Assembly: GCA_964492365.1 (NCBI GenBank)
Contig: CAZBKA010000038.1
Coordinates: forward strand, 1-23,767
DNA: 23,767 nucleotides
Source of the DNA: JAGLTN01 sp035403325
Lineage (GTDB): Bacteria > Planctomycetota > Phycisphaerae > Sedimentisphaerales > Anaerobacaceae
Direction: 5' to 3'
Shown: positions 14,488 through 22,085 of the stretch, piece by piece
Layout of the letters: each line of letters begins with the position of its first letter
Numbering within the stretch: position 1 is the stretch's first letter
Notes under the pieces: model-generated
Database searches by the model: none
What the model was told of the DNA's origin: nothing
What the model saw: only the letters and a program-made list of their open reading frames with translations
Made by a program: the position numbers and the translations under genes

Positions 14488-15273
14488 CTAGTCGTCATCC
14501 TCTTCATCGTCATCGCCATCGTCGTTATCTTTGCTTTCAACTTTTTTACTAACAACCTTGCCATCAGAAGATATCTTTAATTCAAACTCTTTTCCGCCAA
14601 TAACAATTTCTGCCTCATAAAGGACGTTTTCGCTTTCGTCATCCCTTTCAACTTTTTTAATATCCCCATCCTTACATTCTTTCAGGATTGTTGCGATAAC
14701 AGCTTTAGGAACCTGACTAAATGTCAATTCCTCTTCGTCATCATCTTTGTCTTTACCTTTATGCTCTCTATCATTGTCCTCATCTTCTTCGACTTCCCGT
14801 TTAAGTATCTTCCCATCAGTAGACAATGTTATCTCTAAATCTTTCCCGCCTTCTTCAGCTTCCACTTTGTAAGCCATAATAGGAGTATCAAGTTTTGTCA
14901 AAACCACAGCATAGTATTCAACTTCCTGTTTTGCTTCTTCAACTTTCATTCCGGCGAGAGCTTTTTTGACCGCATCAGGCAGACTTTTAACATCTATCTC
15001 TTTTTCTTCTTCAACGATCGTTCCATCTTCTGCGACAGTCAATTCAGTTTCCATACCATCCTGACTCACTTCTACCTCATATACCTTCATGCCTTCTTTC
15101 TCCATCTCCATTTTCTCAATTTTTGCCCCAGGACACCGCAATTCGATAGCCGCCTTAATAACTGCCGGTAATTTAACCGCACAGCACTTACCACAATCAG
15201 CATAAGCACTCACACACAAAAAGACCATAACCAAAGCAGCGACAACACCAAGCATAAAATATTTCCGTTTCAT
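14488..15273 (-). CDS. Secreted acidic triple-PepSY protein
   Basis: 261 residues. AGGAGAA precedes the ATG. A signal peptide (about 1-25, cleavage after VSAYA) is followed by a cysteine cluster DCGKCC (Cys27, 30, 31). Then come three PepSY-like repeats, each a helix starting with a [LV]P-x-[AV] turn (about 35, 98 and 188) and ending in a strand with Asp-Gly-[TK] (near 84, 153 and 238). The linker at about 160-180 and the last about 12 residues are almost pure Asp/Glu. Such PepSY_like proteins are periplasmic and often sit beside OmpR-type two-component systems. The acidic stretches suggest binding of divalent cations or cationic peptides, and the protein may buffer the signal or present it to the kinase; this is inferred. 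It has its own terminator and a tandem repeat upstream (15350-15371). Confidence 0.8.
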   Translation of the reverse strand: MKRKYFMLGVVAALVMVFLCVSAYADCGKCCAVKLPAVIKAAIELRCPGAKIEKMEMEKEGMKVYEVEVSQDGMETELTVAEDGTIVEEEKEIDVKSLPDAVKKALAGMKVEEAKQEVEYYAVVLTKLDTPIMAYKVEAEEGGKDLEITLSTDGKILKREVEEDEDNDREHKGKDKDDDEEELTFSQVPKAVIATILKECKDGDIKKVERDDESENVLYEAEIVIGGKEFELKISSDGKVVSKKVESKDNDDGDDDEEDDD

Positions 15274-15349
15274 TCTGATTCTCCTATAAAAAAATTAATA
15301 AAATTCACTCACAATATCAATTGCTGCGTATAACAATACAAAACCAAAT

Positions 15350-15371
15350 ATGAGAATAAGATGAGAATGAA
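15350..15371 (-). promoter_or_regulatory. Tandem 11-bp repeat upstream of the PepSY gene, probable regulator site
   Basis: ATGAGAATAAG (15350-15360) is followed immediately by ATGAGAATGAA (15361-15371) on the plus strand, 9 of 11 positions alike. On the minus strand this is two TTCTCAT half-sites one helical turn apart, about 77 bases before the ATG at 15273. Direct repeats with an 11-bp period are the usual form of OmpR-family sites. The half-site differs from the YTTAAK boxes elsewhere in the window, so either the regulator tolerates both or another factor binds here. Confidence 0.5.
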
Positions 15372-15390
15372 ATTTTTTTTTAAAAATTTT

Positions 15391-15951
15391 TTTATAGTAC
15401 AAACCTTCAATGAGCCTTTGGAAACTCGTATTTATTTATGAATCCGGTGCTAAGACCAATATGGCGAGATTATATGGTCGAGCCAAATCAGGTCAGAGAG
15501 CAGTGGATGATACTCCATCAGGTCACTGGTGTATGACAACAATGATTTCATCTGTTCGTTTAGATGGTTCAACAGCTTGCATGGTCGTTGACGGAGCTAC
15601 GACAAAAGATATTTTCAAAGCTTATGCTGAAAAGATACTTTTGCCAACGCTCAAAGCTGGAGATGTTGTTGTTATGGATAATCTTTCAGCCCATAAAAAT
15701 CAAGAGATTATAGATTTGATAGAGTCCGTTGGTGCCGAGTTGTGGTTTTTACCTCCATATTCACCTGATTTGAATCCAATAGAAAAGATGTGGAGCAAAG
15801 TCAAATCGATTTTAAGAACATTGAAAGCCAGGACGGAAGAGTCACTGATAGTTGCTATCGCAAAAGCTCTTGAGCAAGTTACTGCCAGCGATGCAAAAGG
15901 ATGGTTTGAAGCATGTGGATATCAGTACACCAAAAATTAAAATGCTATAAA
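15391..15951 (+). mobile_element. IS630-family element, internally or 5' deleted
   Basis: The right end ends in CTATAAA (15945-15951), as in the copy at 98-104. TTTATAG (15391-15397) is its inverted counterpart, 12 bases before the remaining coding sequence, so the left terminus may survive while the N-terminal coding part is lost. Only about 560 bp remain, far below the usual 1.1 kb. Such a deletion derivative could move only with a transposase from elsewhere. The short repeat is AT-rich and could be chance. The left neighbour is the AT-rich region upstream of the PepSY gene. Confidence 0.6.
15410..15940 (+). pseudogene. IS630-family transposase, C-terminal part, catalytic Asp lost
   Basis: 176 residues covering the DDE domain only; the N-terminal HTH half of about 150 residues is missing. 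The first catalytic position reads FIYESGA where the family has FIDESGA: Asp is Tyr10 (TAT for GAT). Asp90 (VVMDNLSAHK) and Glu125 (LNPIEKMW) remain, with the DD(34)E spacing of IS630. The protein is thus doubly inactive as a transposase. The last 93 coding bases are almost identical to those at 1-93, where a different mutation (Trp to stop) has occurred, so the two copies decayed independently after a recent common origin. Confidence 0.85.
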
Positions 15952-16052
15952 TTTAAAATAGTTGCAATACTGGGCGCATTAAGTAGTTAACAGAAAATCC
16001 GTATGTCGTCAGTTAATGATAAAGATTTCTGGCATTCATAGTTTTTCGTGTT

Positions 16053-17477
16053 TCAGTTGACCTTTTCGGTCAGGTACTCGGCAACGATGGCATGGGCTTG
16101 AGCTGTCCAGTGTTGATCATAGGTGTAATAGGTCTGAATGCCGCTGACGGTCGCTTTTTTCAGGGGCTCGGTCAAGCTGAGGAATTTAATGTTATTAGCA
16201 CTGCAAAATTCTTTAAAAGTGTTTTCTTGAACTGCAATGCGGTTGCGCAATAAATCCGTATCAATCGGGTCAGGCAGATTTTTGACTTTCATTGCTAAAA
16301 ACGCCCTTAGTTGGTCAATTGGAACCTGACGGATGACTTCATCAATCAGGATGGTAGGTTTGTCGGGGGCATAGACAACGATCAGCCTGATATTGTTTTC
16401 GTCACAGAGTGTTTTTGTTTTCAGCAGCAGGCGTTTGGATTCTTTACAGCCAATCGTTTCGTTAAATTGTTCGGCTGTCATCCAGTGCTGAAGCAGGCGT
16501 TTAAGATCGAACGTGTAAAAGTGCCCGCTGCCGACCGGCGTTTCCAGAGGCAGCCATGCCACAGGATACATTGGGTGTCCCGGTTTATTCACACGCGGAT
16601 CGCCTAAAAATCGATGGGCTCCAACTGGCGACAGACTTCGCTCAATTGACCTCTTTATCATTATTTGCAGAGGAGAACGTTTCAAGACAATGTAACGTAT
16701 GGATTTTTTGGGTCGCTCGTCATTAGTATTTTTCTTAAAATTGCTATCCCGAAAATCATTGCCTTCGTAAAGCATGTAGATAACCGTATTAGGTTTTTTA
16801 GCCAGTCCGAATTTTTGCAGTGTATCCAGGTAGGTCAGCGGGGTTCCACCGGACATGCCAAGATTATAGAGGCTGACATTTTTGTTTTTTGCCAATAATG
16901 CCCACCAGACATCGCTGTCGGTTACGTTGTTGCCTTCGGCAAAAGAGTCACCCAGAACCAGCCAGTCGGCGGTTTCAGTTGGGTTGATATTGCGAAATCC
17001 CTGGCTGTCGATGGTCAGGGTATAGGAAACGTTCGGATATCCCTTTGCCGGTTTGGGATATGTAAAGCATGTCCCTGGCTTATCTTCAAAGATACCTTTG
17101 AATACATAATTGGGTTGGCGATGATAGGACTGTCCTGTCTTAACATAACCAGCGGACTGAACCACCCGCAGCCCGATATCAAAAACAATGATGGCCAGTA
17201 TAATCGAAAGCGTTAACGCAATAGTCTTAAACGCATCTTCTCTTTTTTTCTTCGGTGTCTTTTCAGGCGTAGATTTCCATGTATTAATCATCACAAAGAT
17301 AGCGATAATAGTCAAAATCAGCAGTGAAATAATACTTTCCAGCGTATACCGGCCCAGCAAAATTGCACGCTGCTGGGCGACGTTATATGCCAGATTACTT
17401 TCTTTGAGATACAGCGAGGTCATTACGCCAATGGTCACGGTGGTAATGAACAATCGAATCTTCGTTTTCTTTTTCAT
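16053..17477 (-). CDS. Membrane-anchored SGNH-hydrolase-like protein
   Basis: 474 residues. Two or three membrane helices (about 8-22, 48-66 and 84-103) anchor an extracytoplasmic SGNH-type domain. Block I is LGDSFAEGN with Ser178, block II includes NLGMSGGTP (Gly210), block III is YEGNDFRD (Asn240), and the catalytic Asp-x-His is YDQHW (Asp454, His456). This resembles AlgJ/AlgX-type O-acetyl transfer or esterase proteins. It probably adds or removes an acyl group on an envelope glycan. AGAGAG precedes the ATG. It is the last gene of the carbamoyltransferase/SxtJ/DUF5989 operon, 12 bases after DUF5989, an association I recall in many bacteria. The true substrate is unknown. Confidence 0.82.
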   Translation of the reverse strand: MKKKTKIRLFITTVTIGVMTSLYLKESNLAYNVAQQRAILLGRYTLESIISLLILTIIAIFVMINTWKSTPEKTPKKKREDAFKTIALTLSIILAIIVFDIGLRVVQSAGYVKTGQSYHRQPNYVFKGIFEDKPGTCFTYPKPAKGYPNVSYTLTIDSQGFRNINPTETADWLVLGDSFAEGNNVTDSDVWWALLAKNKNVSLYNLGMSGGTPLTYLDTLQKFGLAKKPNTVIYMLYEGNDFRDSNFKKNTNDERPKKSIRYIVLKRSPLQIMIKRSIERSLSPVGAHRFLGDPRVNKPGHPMYPVAWLPLETPVGSGHFYTFDLKRLLQHWMTAEQFNETIGCKESKRLLLKTKTLCDENNIRLIVVYAPDKPTILIDEVIRQVPIDQLRAFLAMKVKNLPDPIDTDLLRNRIAVQENTFKEFCSANNIKFLSLTEPLKKATVSGIQTYYTYDQHWTAQAHAIVAEYLTEKVN

Positions 17478-17489
17478 GGCTCTCTATAC

Positions 17490-17699
17490 TTAAAACAATG
17501 GATAGATAAATGGCGCCAACGCACTGCTGCTCAGTATTACTAACAGCCCCAGGCCAAAAAGAATCAGGATAATCGGCAGCAGCCACCATTTTTTATTATG
17601 TTTGAGGAATACGATAAACTCACCAGCCAGAGACTGACGTTTCTCATTAGCCAGTTGTTCAAGTTCGTTATTTTGTTTGGAATTTTCGTTGTGTGTCAT
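17490..17699 (-). CDS. DUF5989 small membrane protein
   Basis: 69 residues: a polar N-terminus with a short charged helix (about 10-25), then EFIVFLKHNKKWWLLP (28-43), a hydrophobic helix (about 40-60) and the ending SSALAPFIYPLF. This is the hallmark of DUF5989. The family is found between SxtJ and SGNH genes next to carbamoyltransferases, as here. No function is known; a single-pass helper or anchor for the carbamoylation machinery is an inference. The ATG at 17699 has only a weak ribosome site (GCGAG), 10 bases after the SxtJ stop, so coupling is likely. Confidence 0.82.
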   Translation of the reverse strand: MTHNENSKQNNELEQLANEKRQSLAGEFIVFLKHNKKWWLLPIILILFGLGLLVILSSSALAPFIYPLF

Positions 17700-17709
17700 T
17701 TTTTACTCG

Positions 17710-18129
17710 CTATGCTTGATTGAAATAATCCTTTGTTGTTCGTTTTTTATCGTACTTGATCCAGTATGTTTCAGCGTGCTTATCATAGCTTCGACACAGG
17801 ATGTCCTTTTTTCTGATTTTAAAAAACAGCGCATACGATGTAATGATGCCATAGTAGAATAGTGCCATCACCAGATGGCTGAAAACCCAGCCAATCGGAA
17901 ATATCACGATGATTAATGTTAAGTAGACCGGTTTAATCAGGGTCGTTGAGATTCTGCTGGCGGTATAAAGCAAAACCCCGACAAGGCAAAAGATAACTAA
18001 ACCGCACGTCGATATTTTGTCGCGCCCAAAGAACAATAGTCCCAGCAAGGTCAGCATCGCCAGTGAGATGCCACCGAAATCTCTCAGGGTTTTTTTATTA
18101 GGTTTAAGATTTAATGAAACAAATGCCAC
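17710..18129 (-). CDS. SxtJ family membrane protein
   Basis: 139 residues starting at a GTG (18129), preceded by AAGGA, which overlaps the stop codon of the carbamoyltransferase gene. Four hydrophobic segments are visible (about 17-35, 40-58, 65-85 and 84-102), including FPIGWVFSHLVMALFYYGIIT, followed by a basic, aromatic cytoplasmic tail ending YWIKYDKKRTTKDYF. This pattern is that of SxtJ, named from the saxitoxin cluster, where it also lies beside a carbamoyltransferase (SxtI). Its biochemical role is not established. It probably works with the carbamoyltransferase at the membrane. Confidence 0.82.
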   Translation of the reverse strand: MAFVSLNLKPNKKTLRDFGGISLAMLTLLGLLFFGRDKISTCGLVIFCLVGVLLYTASRISTTLIKPVYLTLIIVIFPIGWVFSHLVMALFYYGIITSYALFFKIRKKDILCRSYDKHAETYWIKYDKKRTTKDYFNQA

Positions 18130-18141
18130 GATGGTTCGTCC

Positions 18142-19992
18142 TTAATCAAGTTCGAATATTGTCAGATATTTTTCAAGTTCCTCTTTAGCCTTTTCCGGCT
18201 GCTCGGATTTATACAGAATCTGGTTTTCCAGTACCAGCACATCCATATGTGTCATCATGAAACAGTGGTAAGCGTTTTCCGGTGTGCAGACAATCGGCTC
18301 CCCACGGACATTGAAGCTTGTGTTGATCACCAGCGGACAGCCCGTCTTTTCTCGAAACATCCTGATCAGTCTATAGTATCGCCCATGACGTTTTTCATCA
18401 ACAGTTTGCAGCCGAGCCGAGTAGTCGACATGCGTAATGCTCGGCACTTCACTGCGTTTGACTTTCAACAGCTCAATACCGGTCAGGTGATTTGTTTCTT
18501 CGCCGGTCTGACAGCGTTTGCTTTTTTGTACCGGTGTGACCAGCAACATATACGGGCTTTCCTTGTCGTTTGGAAAATCAAAGTATTCGTTAGCGTTTTC
18601 ACGAAGGATACTCGGTGCGAATGGTCTGAACGACTCGCGAAACTTGATTTTGAGATTCATGCGAGTTTGCATTTCCTCATTTCGCGGATCACCGATAATG
18701 CTGCGGCTGCCCAATGCACGCGGGCCAAACTCCATCCTTCCATGGAACCAACCGATAACGTTTCCGTTTTGCATCTGATCAACCACGCTTTCGAGCAGTT
18801 TTTCTTCATCATTGATGGTATGATAAACCGCGTTAACCGAATCGAGATAGCCAGTGATCTGTGCGCCGGAAAAGCTCGGACCCAGCAGCGAACCATGTTG
18901 ACTGTCTTGACCTGACTCTATTTTTCGCTCATTTCCCAGCAGTTGATAATGCACGAACATTGCCGCCCCGAGTGCACTGCCTGCGTCACCGGCGGCCGGT
19001 TGGATCCACATGTTTTCAAAGGGACCGTTTTTGAAGATTTTTCCGTTTGCGACACAATTCAGTGCGCAACCTCCGGAAAGCACCAGATTTTTCATTCCCG
19101 TCAGTTCATGTGCATGGCGAACGATTCGAAGCATGATCTCTTCGGTGACTTTCTGAATGGATGCGGCGATGTCCATCTCTCTCCGGCTGATCTGAGATTC
19201 AGGGCTGCGTCGCGGGCCATCGAAAAGTGTTTCCATTTTCTTACCAGTCATCACATCAGTGTAGCAGTAGGTGAAATAGTCCATATTGAGCCGAAATGAA
19301 CCATCTTCTTTGATGTCAAGCAGGTTATCCATCATACGGTCATAATAGATCGGACACCCATAAGGTGCCAACCCCATCAGCTTATATTCACCGGAGTTGA
19401 CTTTAAAACCGGTAAAATATGTAAACGCCGAATACAGCAGTCCCAGCGAATGTGGAAAGTACATTTCATACAGCAGTTCTATTTTGTTGCCCTTTCCGAT
19501 GCCGATGCTGGTAGTCGCCCATTCCCCGACACCGTCGAGAGTCACAATGACCGCTTCTTCAAACGGGCTTGGGAAAAATGCACTGGCTGCATGCGATTCA
19601 TGATGTTCCGTGAAGATATATTTATTCGTGTACTTATTTTCCAACGCTTTGTCCAGTTCTCGTGGCAGATGCAGTTTCTGGTCGAGCCACTGCGGGATAC
19701 CCATCAAGAATTGCTTAAAGCCTCTGGGCGCATATGCGAAATAGGTTTCGAGTAGTCGTTCAAACTTCAGTAGCGGTTTTTCATAAAAAACCACATAGTC
19801 CAGCTTTTCGATAGATAGCTTAGCTTCGCTCAGGCAATGCTTAATCGCATTTACAGGCATTTGAGAATCGTGTTTTTTGCGGCTGAACCGTTCCTCTTGC
19901 GCCGCATAGACAATTTTCCCGTCCACTAACAGTGCAGCAGAACTGTCATGGTACAGACCGGATATTCCCAGAATGCTGACCGATTTTTTCAT
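18142..19992 (-). CDS. NodU/CmcH/SxtI-type O-carbamoyltransferase
   Basis: 616 residues from the ATG at 19992. A longer frame from 20058 is rejected: it would begin inside the promoter spacer (20041-20069), and the family starts at SILGISGLYHDSSAALL. The N-terminal ASKHA/Kae1-like domain shows EERFSRKKHD and EHHESHAASAFFPSPF, with metal-binding His residues, and then LSGGCALNCVANGK; the C-terminal YrdC-like domain shows GRMEFGPRALGSRSII and VINTSFNVRGEPIV. The enzyme makes carbamoyladenylate from carbamoyl phosphate and ATP and transfers the carbamoyl group to a hydroxyl of a sugar or natural product. The three downstream membrane genes suggest an envelope glycan or glycolipid as acceptor. 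It is the first gene of the operon. Confidence 0.9.
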   Translation of the reverse strand: MKKSVSILGISGLYHDSSAALLVDGKIVYAAQEERFSRKKHDSQMPVNAIKHCLSEAKLSIEKLDYVVFYEKPLLKFERLLETYFAYAPRGFKQFLMGIPQWLDQKLHLPRELDKALENKYTNKYIFTEHHESHAASAFFPSPFEEAVIVTLDGVGEWATTSIGIGKGNKIELLYEMYFPHSLGLLYSAFTYFTGFKVNSGEYKLMGLAPYGCPIYYDRMMDNLLDIKEDGSFRLNMDYFTYCYTDVMTGKKMETLFDGPRRSPESQISRREMDIAASIQKVTEEIMLRIVRHAHELTGMKNLVLSGGCALNCVANGKIFKNGPFENMWIQPAAGDAGSALGAAMFVHYQLLGNERKIESGQDSQHGSLLGPSFSGAQITGYLDSVNAVYHTINDEEKLLESVVDQMQNGNVIGWFHGRMEFGPRALGSRSIIGDPRNEEMQTRMNLKIKFRESFRPFAPSILRENANEYFDFPNDKESPYMLLVTPVQKSKRCQTGEETNHLTGIELLKVKRSEVPSITHVDYSARLQTVDEKRHGRYYRLIRMFREKTGCPLVINTSFNVRGEPIVCTPENAYHCFMMTHMDVLVLENQILYKSEQPEKAKEELEKYLTIFELD

Positions 19993-20040
19993 ATGTAACA
20001 ACCTTTTAAACTGTCGAACAAAAACATACAACCAGCTTAC

Positions 20041-20069
20041 TATATAATTGAGACTCACTCAACTGTCAA
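20041..20069 (-). promoter_or_regulatory. Sigma70-type promoter of the carbamoyltransferase operon
   Basis: On the minus strand, a perfect -35 TTGACA (20069-20064), a 17-base spacer and TATATA (20046-20041) as -10; TATAGT two bases further is an alternative at spacing 19. The leader would be about 40 bases to the ATG at 19992, with AAGG before it. The spacer holds TTGAG-N5-CTCAA, an interrupted palindrome ideally placed for a repressor. The IS66 end lies 56 bases upstream of the -35, so the promoter is untouched. Confidence 0.65.
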
Positions 20070-20124
20070 TAATCAGGAACCATTTTACACAGGAGAGTAA
20101 AAAGCCTCTAAGGCCGTTTCATTT

Positions 20125-21741
20125 GTAACCGTTCACGGGTATTTTGATAATATTGAGCAACGCACTCAATGCCAAAATGCCCATTTTCAACTCGATGAAT
20201 TATAGCGTGCTCAAGGCGATATATCAATATTTTTCTCAAGCAAAAGTCTAAATTTGTCCGATAATAATCTCGTTGGTAAACACAAGAACAAAACTTGACT
20301 TATCAAAAAGAACAATTCTATATTCAGCGTATCGCTGAACTTGAAAAACAAGTTGCTGAACTTATTAAAGTCAATGTTGAACTGGCTGCACAGGTAGCTC
20401 AGCTCACTGATAAGGTTGCTAAAATCTCGAAGAATTCTTCCAACTCGTCTAAGCCGCCATCGTCGGATATTGCCAAACCACCACGAAAGAAGAAAGGCAA
20501 CGGTTCTCGCAACATTGGCGGCCAACCCGGACATACCAAACACGAACGAACACCTTTTACAACGGACGAAATTGATGACTTTCACCCCCACACCCTTGCT
20601 GCCTGCCCTGATTGTGGCGGTAAACTCAAAGAGGTTGAAAACGCCGGCAAAGTTGTTTAGCAGGTTGACATTGTTAAAACGCCGATTCATATTGAACAGC
20701 ATACTGGACTTTGCTACTGGTGCGAGCATTGCCAGAAGTTTCACTACGCACCGATGCCGGCTCACATTGAGAAAGGCCAGTTGACCGGGCCGCGTCTTAC
20801 CGCTACTATTGCCTATATGAAAGGTGGTTGCCATTGTTCGTTTTCTACGATTCGTAAGTTTCTGCGTGATGTTGTGGGCATAACCATCTCTCGCGGCCAA
20901 TTGAACAAGCTGATACAAAAAGCATCTGCTGCTTTTGAGCAGGCCTATAATGAATTTCTTGAATATCTGCCTAATGAAGCAAAACTTAATGTTGATGAAA
21001 CCGGTCATAAGGAAAATAAAAAGCGTTTCTGGATATGGTGTTTTCGCGGGGACACTTATACCTTGTTCAAAATTGCCGACACACGCGGTTCCAAGGTACT
21101 GATCGATGTTCTTGGCGAAGACTTTGCTGGGGTGATTGGCTGTGATTATTTCTCGGCTGATCGCAAATACATGAAAGACTTCGATATTCTGATACAATTT
21201 TGCATTGCTCATCTTATCAGAGATATTAAATATCTGGCCGGTCTTACTGATAAAGCCACCGCTGATTACGGCCAAAAACTGCTTGATGCGACGCGTGATA
21301 TGTTCAGCATTTTTCACAAAGCCGAAGAATTGACTGCAAATGATTTTGCCGAAGCGATGGAAGAAAGCCGAAAAGCTTTCCTCAGTATTGTATTGAACGA
21401 TGTTCCCGAAAGTCGCCAAGCTCAGAATCTTGCAAATCGTTTTCGCACACACGGCGATGCTTATTTCCGATTTATCACAACACCAGGCATTGAACCGACA
21501 AATAATCTCGCTGAACAGGCGATACGCTTTGTTGTCATAGACCGCTATATTACCCAAGGCACTCGTAGCGAAAACGGTCGAACTTGGTGCGAACGAATCT
21601 GGGCCGTACTGGCGACTTGCGGGAGCCGGGGCCGAAACGCATTCGATTTTATATTTCAATCTATCCAAGCTTATTTCTCAGATCAACCTTTTCCTTCATT
21701 ATTGGGACCATAACCCACATTTAAACCCTGTGAACGGTTAC
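20125..21741 (+). mobile_element. IS66-family insertion sequence, 1617 bp
   Basis: Perfect 12-bp terminal inverted repeats: GTAACCGTTCAC at 20125-20136 and GTGAACGGTTAC at 21730-21741; similarity continues inward with one extra base. IS66 ends begin with GTAA, as here. The element carries one transposase frame and no tnpA/tnpB accessory genes, like the ISBst12-type branch. The 8 bases on each side (TTTCATTT and AATATATT) are not a duplicated target, so one flank has probably been rearranged since insertion. To the right it cuts a radical SAM gene. Confidence 0.88.
20295..21713 (+). pseudogene. IS66-family transposase with in-frame TAG
   Basis: The frame starts at a TTG (20295; an in-frame stop lies just upstream) and runs to 21713, interrupted once by TAG at 20658-20660 after residue 121. 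The frame continues unchanged with QVDIVKTPIHIE, so a single point mutation, probably CAG to TAG, explains the break. The order is normal for IS66: coiled coil (about 5-45), SSNSSKPPSSD, a zinc-ribbon with CPDCGG and CYWCEHC, then the DDE domain with NVDETGHK, GCDYFSADRKY and EPTNNLAEQAIR. Without suppression only the 121-residue N-terminal piece, or a piece starting near 20754, would be made. A long antisense frame over the same bases is a shadow. Confidence 0.88.
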
Positions 21742-22009
21742 AATATATTTAACAACTTCATTTTCGATGCAGACCAAGGCCTGCTGAAATATCCTCAACA
21801 GAACAGGGACGACGCTGTAAAAGCGTTAAAACATCATCACGTTGGGAAATAAATTCCTGCTTTTCATGAACACCTCTGTAGTCAGCAATAACTTCAGAGC
21901 GACCAAATAATTGTGCTGCTAAATATTCAAGATGTTCTTTAGGAATCGGTTCAGCAAAAGTCTCCGCCGGGGGACGAGTCACTGTATTGACTTGAACTAT
22001 ATCCGGTAT
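21742..22009 (-). pseudogene. Radical SAM protein (COG0731-like) C-terminal fragment
   Basis: The open frame begins at 22009 with VQVNTVTRPPAE and continues through FGRSEVIADYRGVHEKQEF and RDDVLTLLQRRPCSVEDISAGLGLHR to a TGA at 21758-21760. This is the C-terminal part, with a winged-helix-like end, of COG0731-type radical SAM iron-sulfur proteins as I recall them. It has no radical SAM core, hence is 5'-truncated. At the 3' side a single extra A in the run near 21763-21766 shifts the frame; without it the reading would go on as NEVVKYI until the IS66 end at 21741. So it is broken three times: at the front, by the frameshift, and by the insertion. Confidence 0.65.
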
Positions 22010-22085
22010 TTACATTTATTAGCTCTTACCCATGCCAATGTACCCATTTTCCTTTTTCTTTTCCGCCAATAGCATCATAGAGCGT

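Noticed and set aside
15350..15371. Start of a CRISPR or larger tandem repeat array
   Set aside because: Only two 11-base units with no spacers. The form and place fit a regulator site instead.
18247..18915. A 222-codon plus-strand frame within the carbamoyltransferase gene
   Set aside because: It lies fully antisense to conserved carbamoyltransferase motifs and has no ribosome site or recognisable domain.
19993..20058. Extended N-terminus of the carbamoyltransferase (start at 20058)
   Set aside because: The start would lie upstream of the -10 of the promoter at 20041-20069, and family members begin at the segment coded from 19992.
55..20660. Recoded TAG codons (alternative genetic code or suppression), suggested by TAG at 55-57 and 20658-20660
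   Set aside because: Both are in decaying insertion sequences, while intact genes read without internal TAG. Ordinary nonsense mutations explain them.
20211..21668. A 485-codon minus-strand frame opposite the IS66 transposase
   Set aside because: The plus strand has clear IS66 motifs in order; the antisense translation is rich in Phe, Ser and Arg runs and matches nothing recognisable. It is a codon-bias shadow.
20117..21749. 8-bp target site duplication of the IS66 element
   Set aside because: The flanking octamers TTTCATTT and AATATATT do not match in either alignment I tried.
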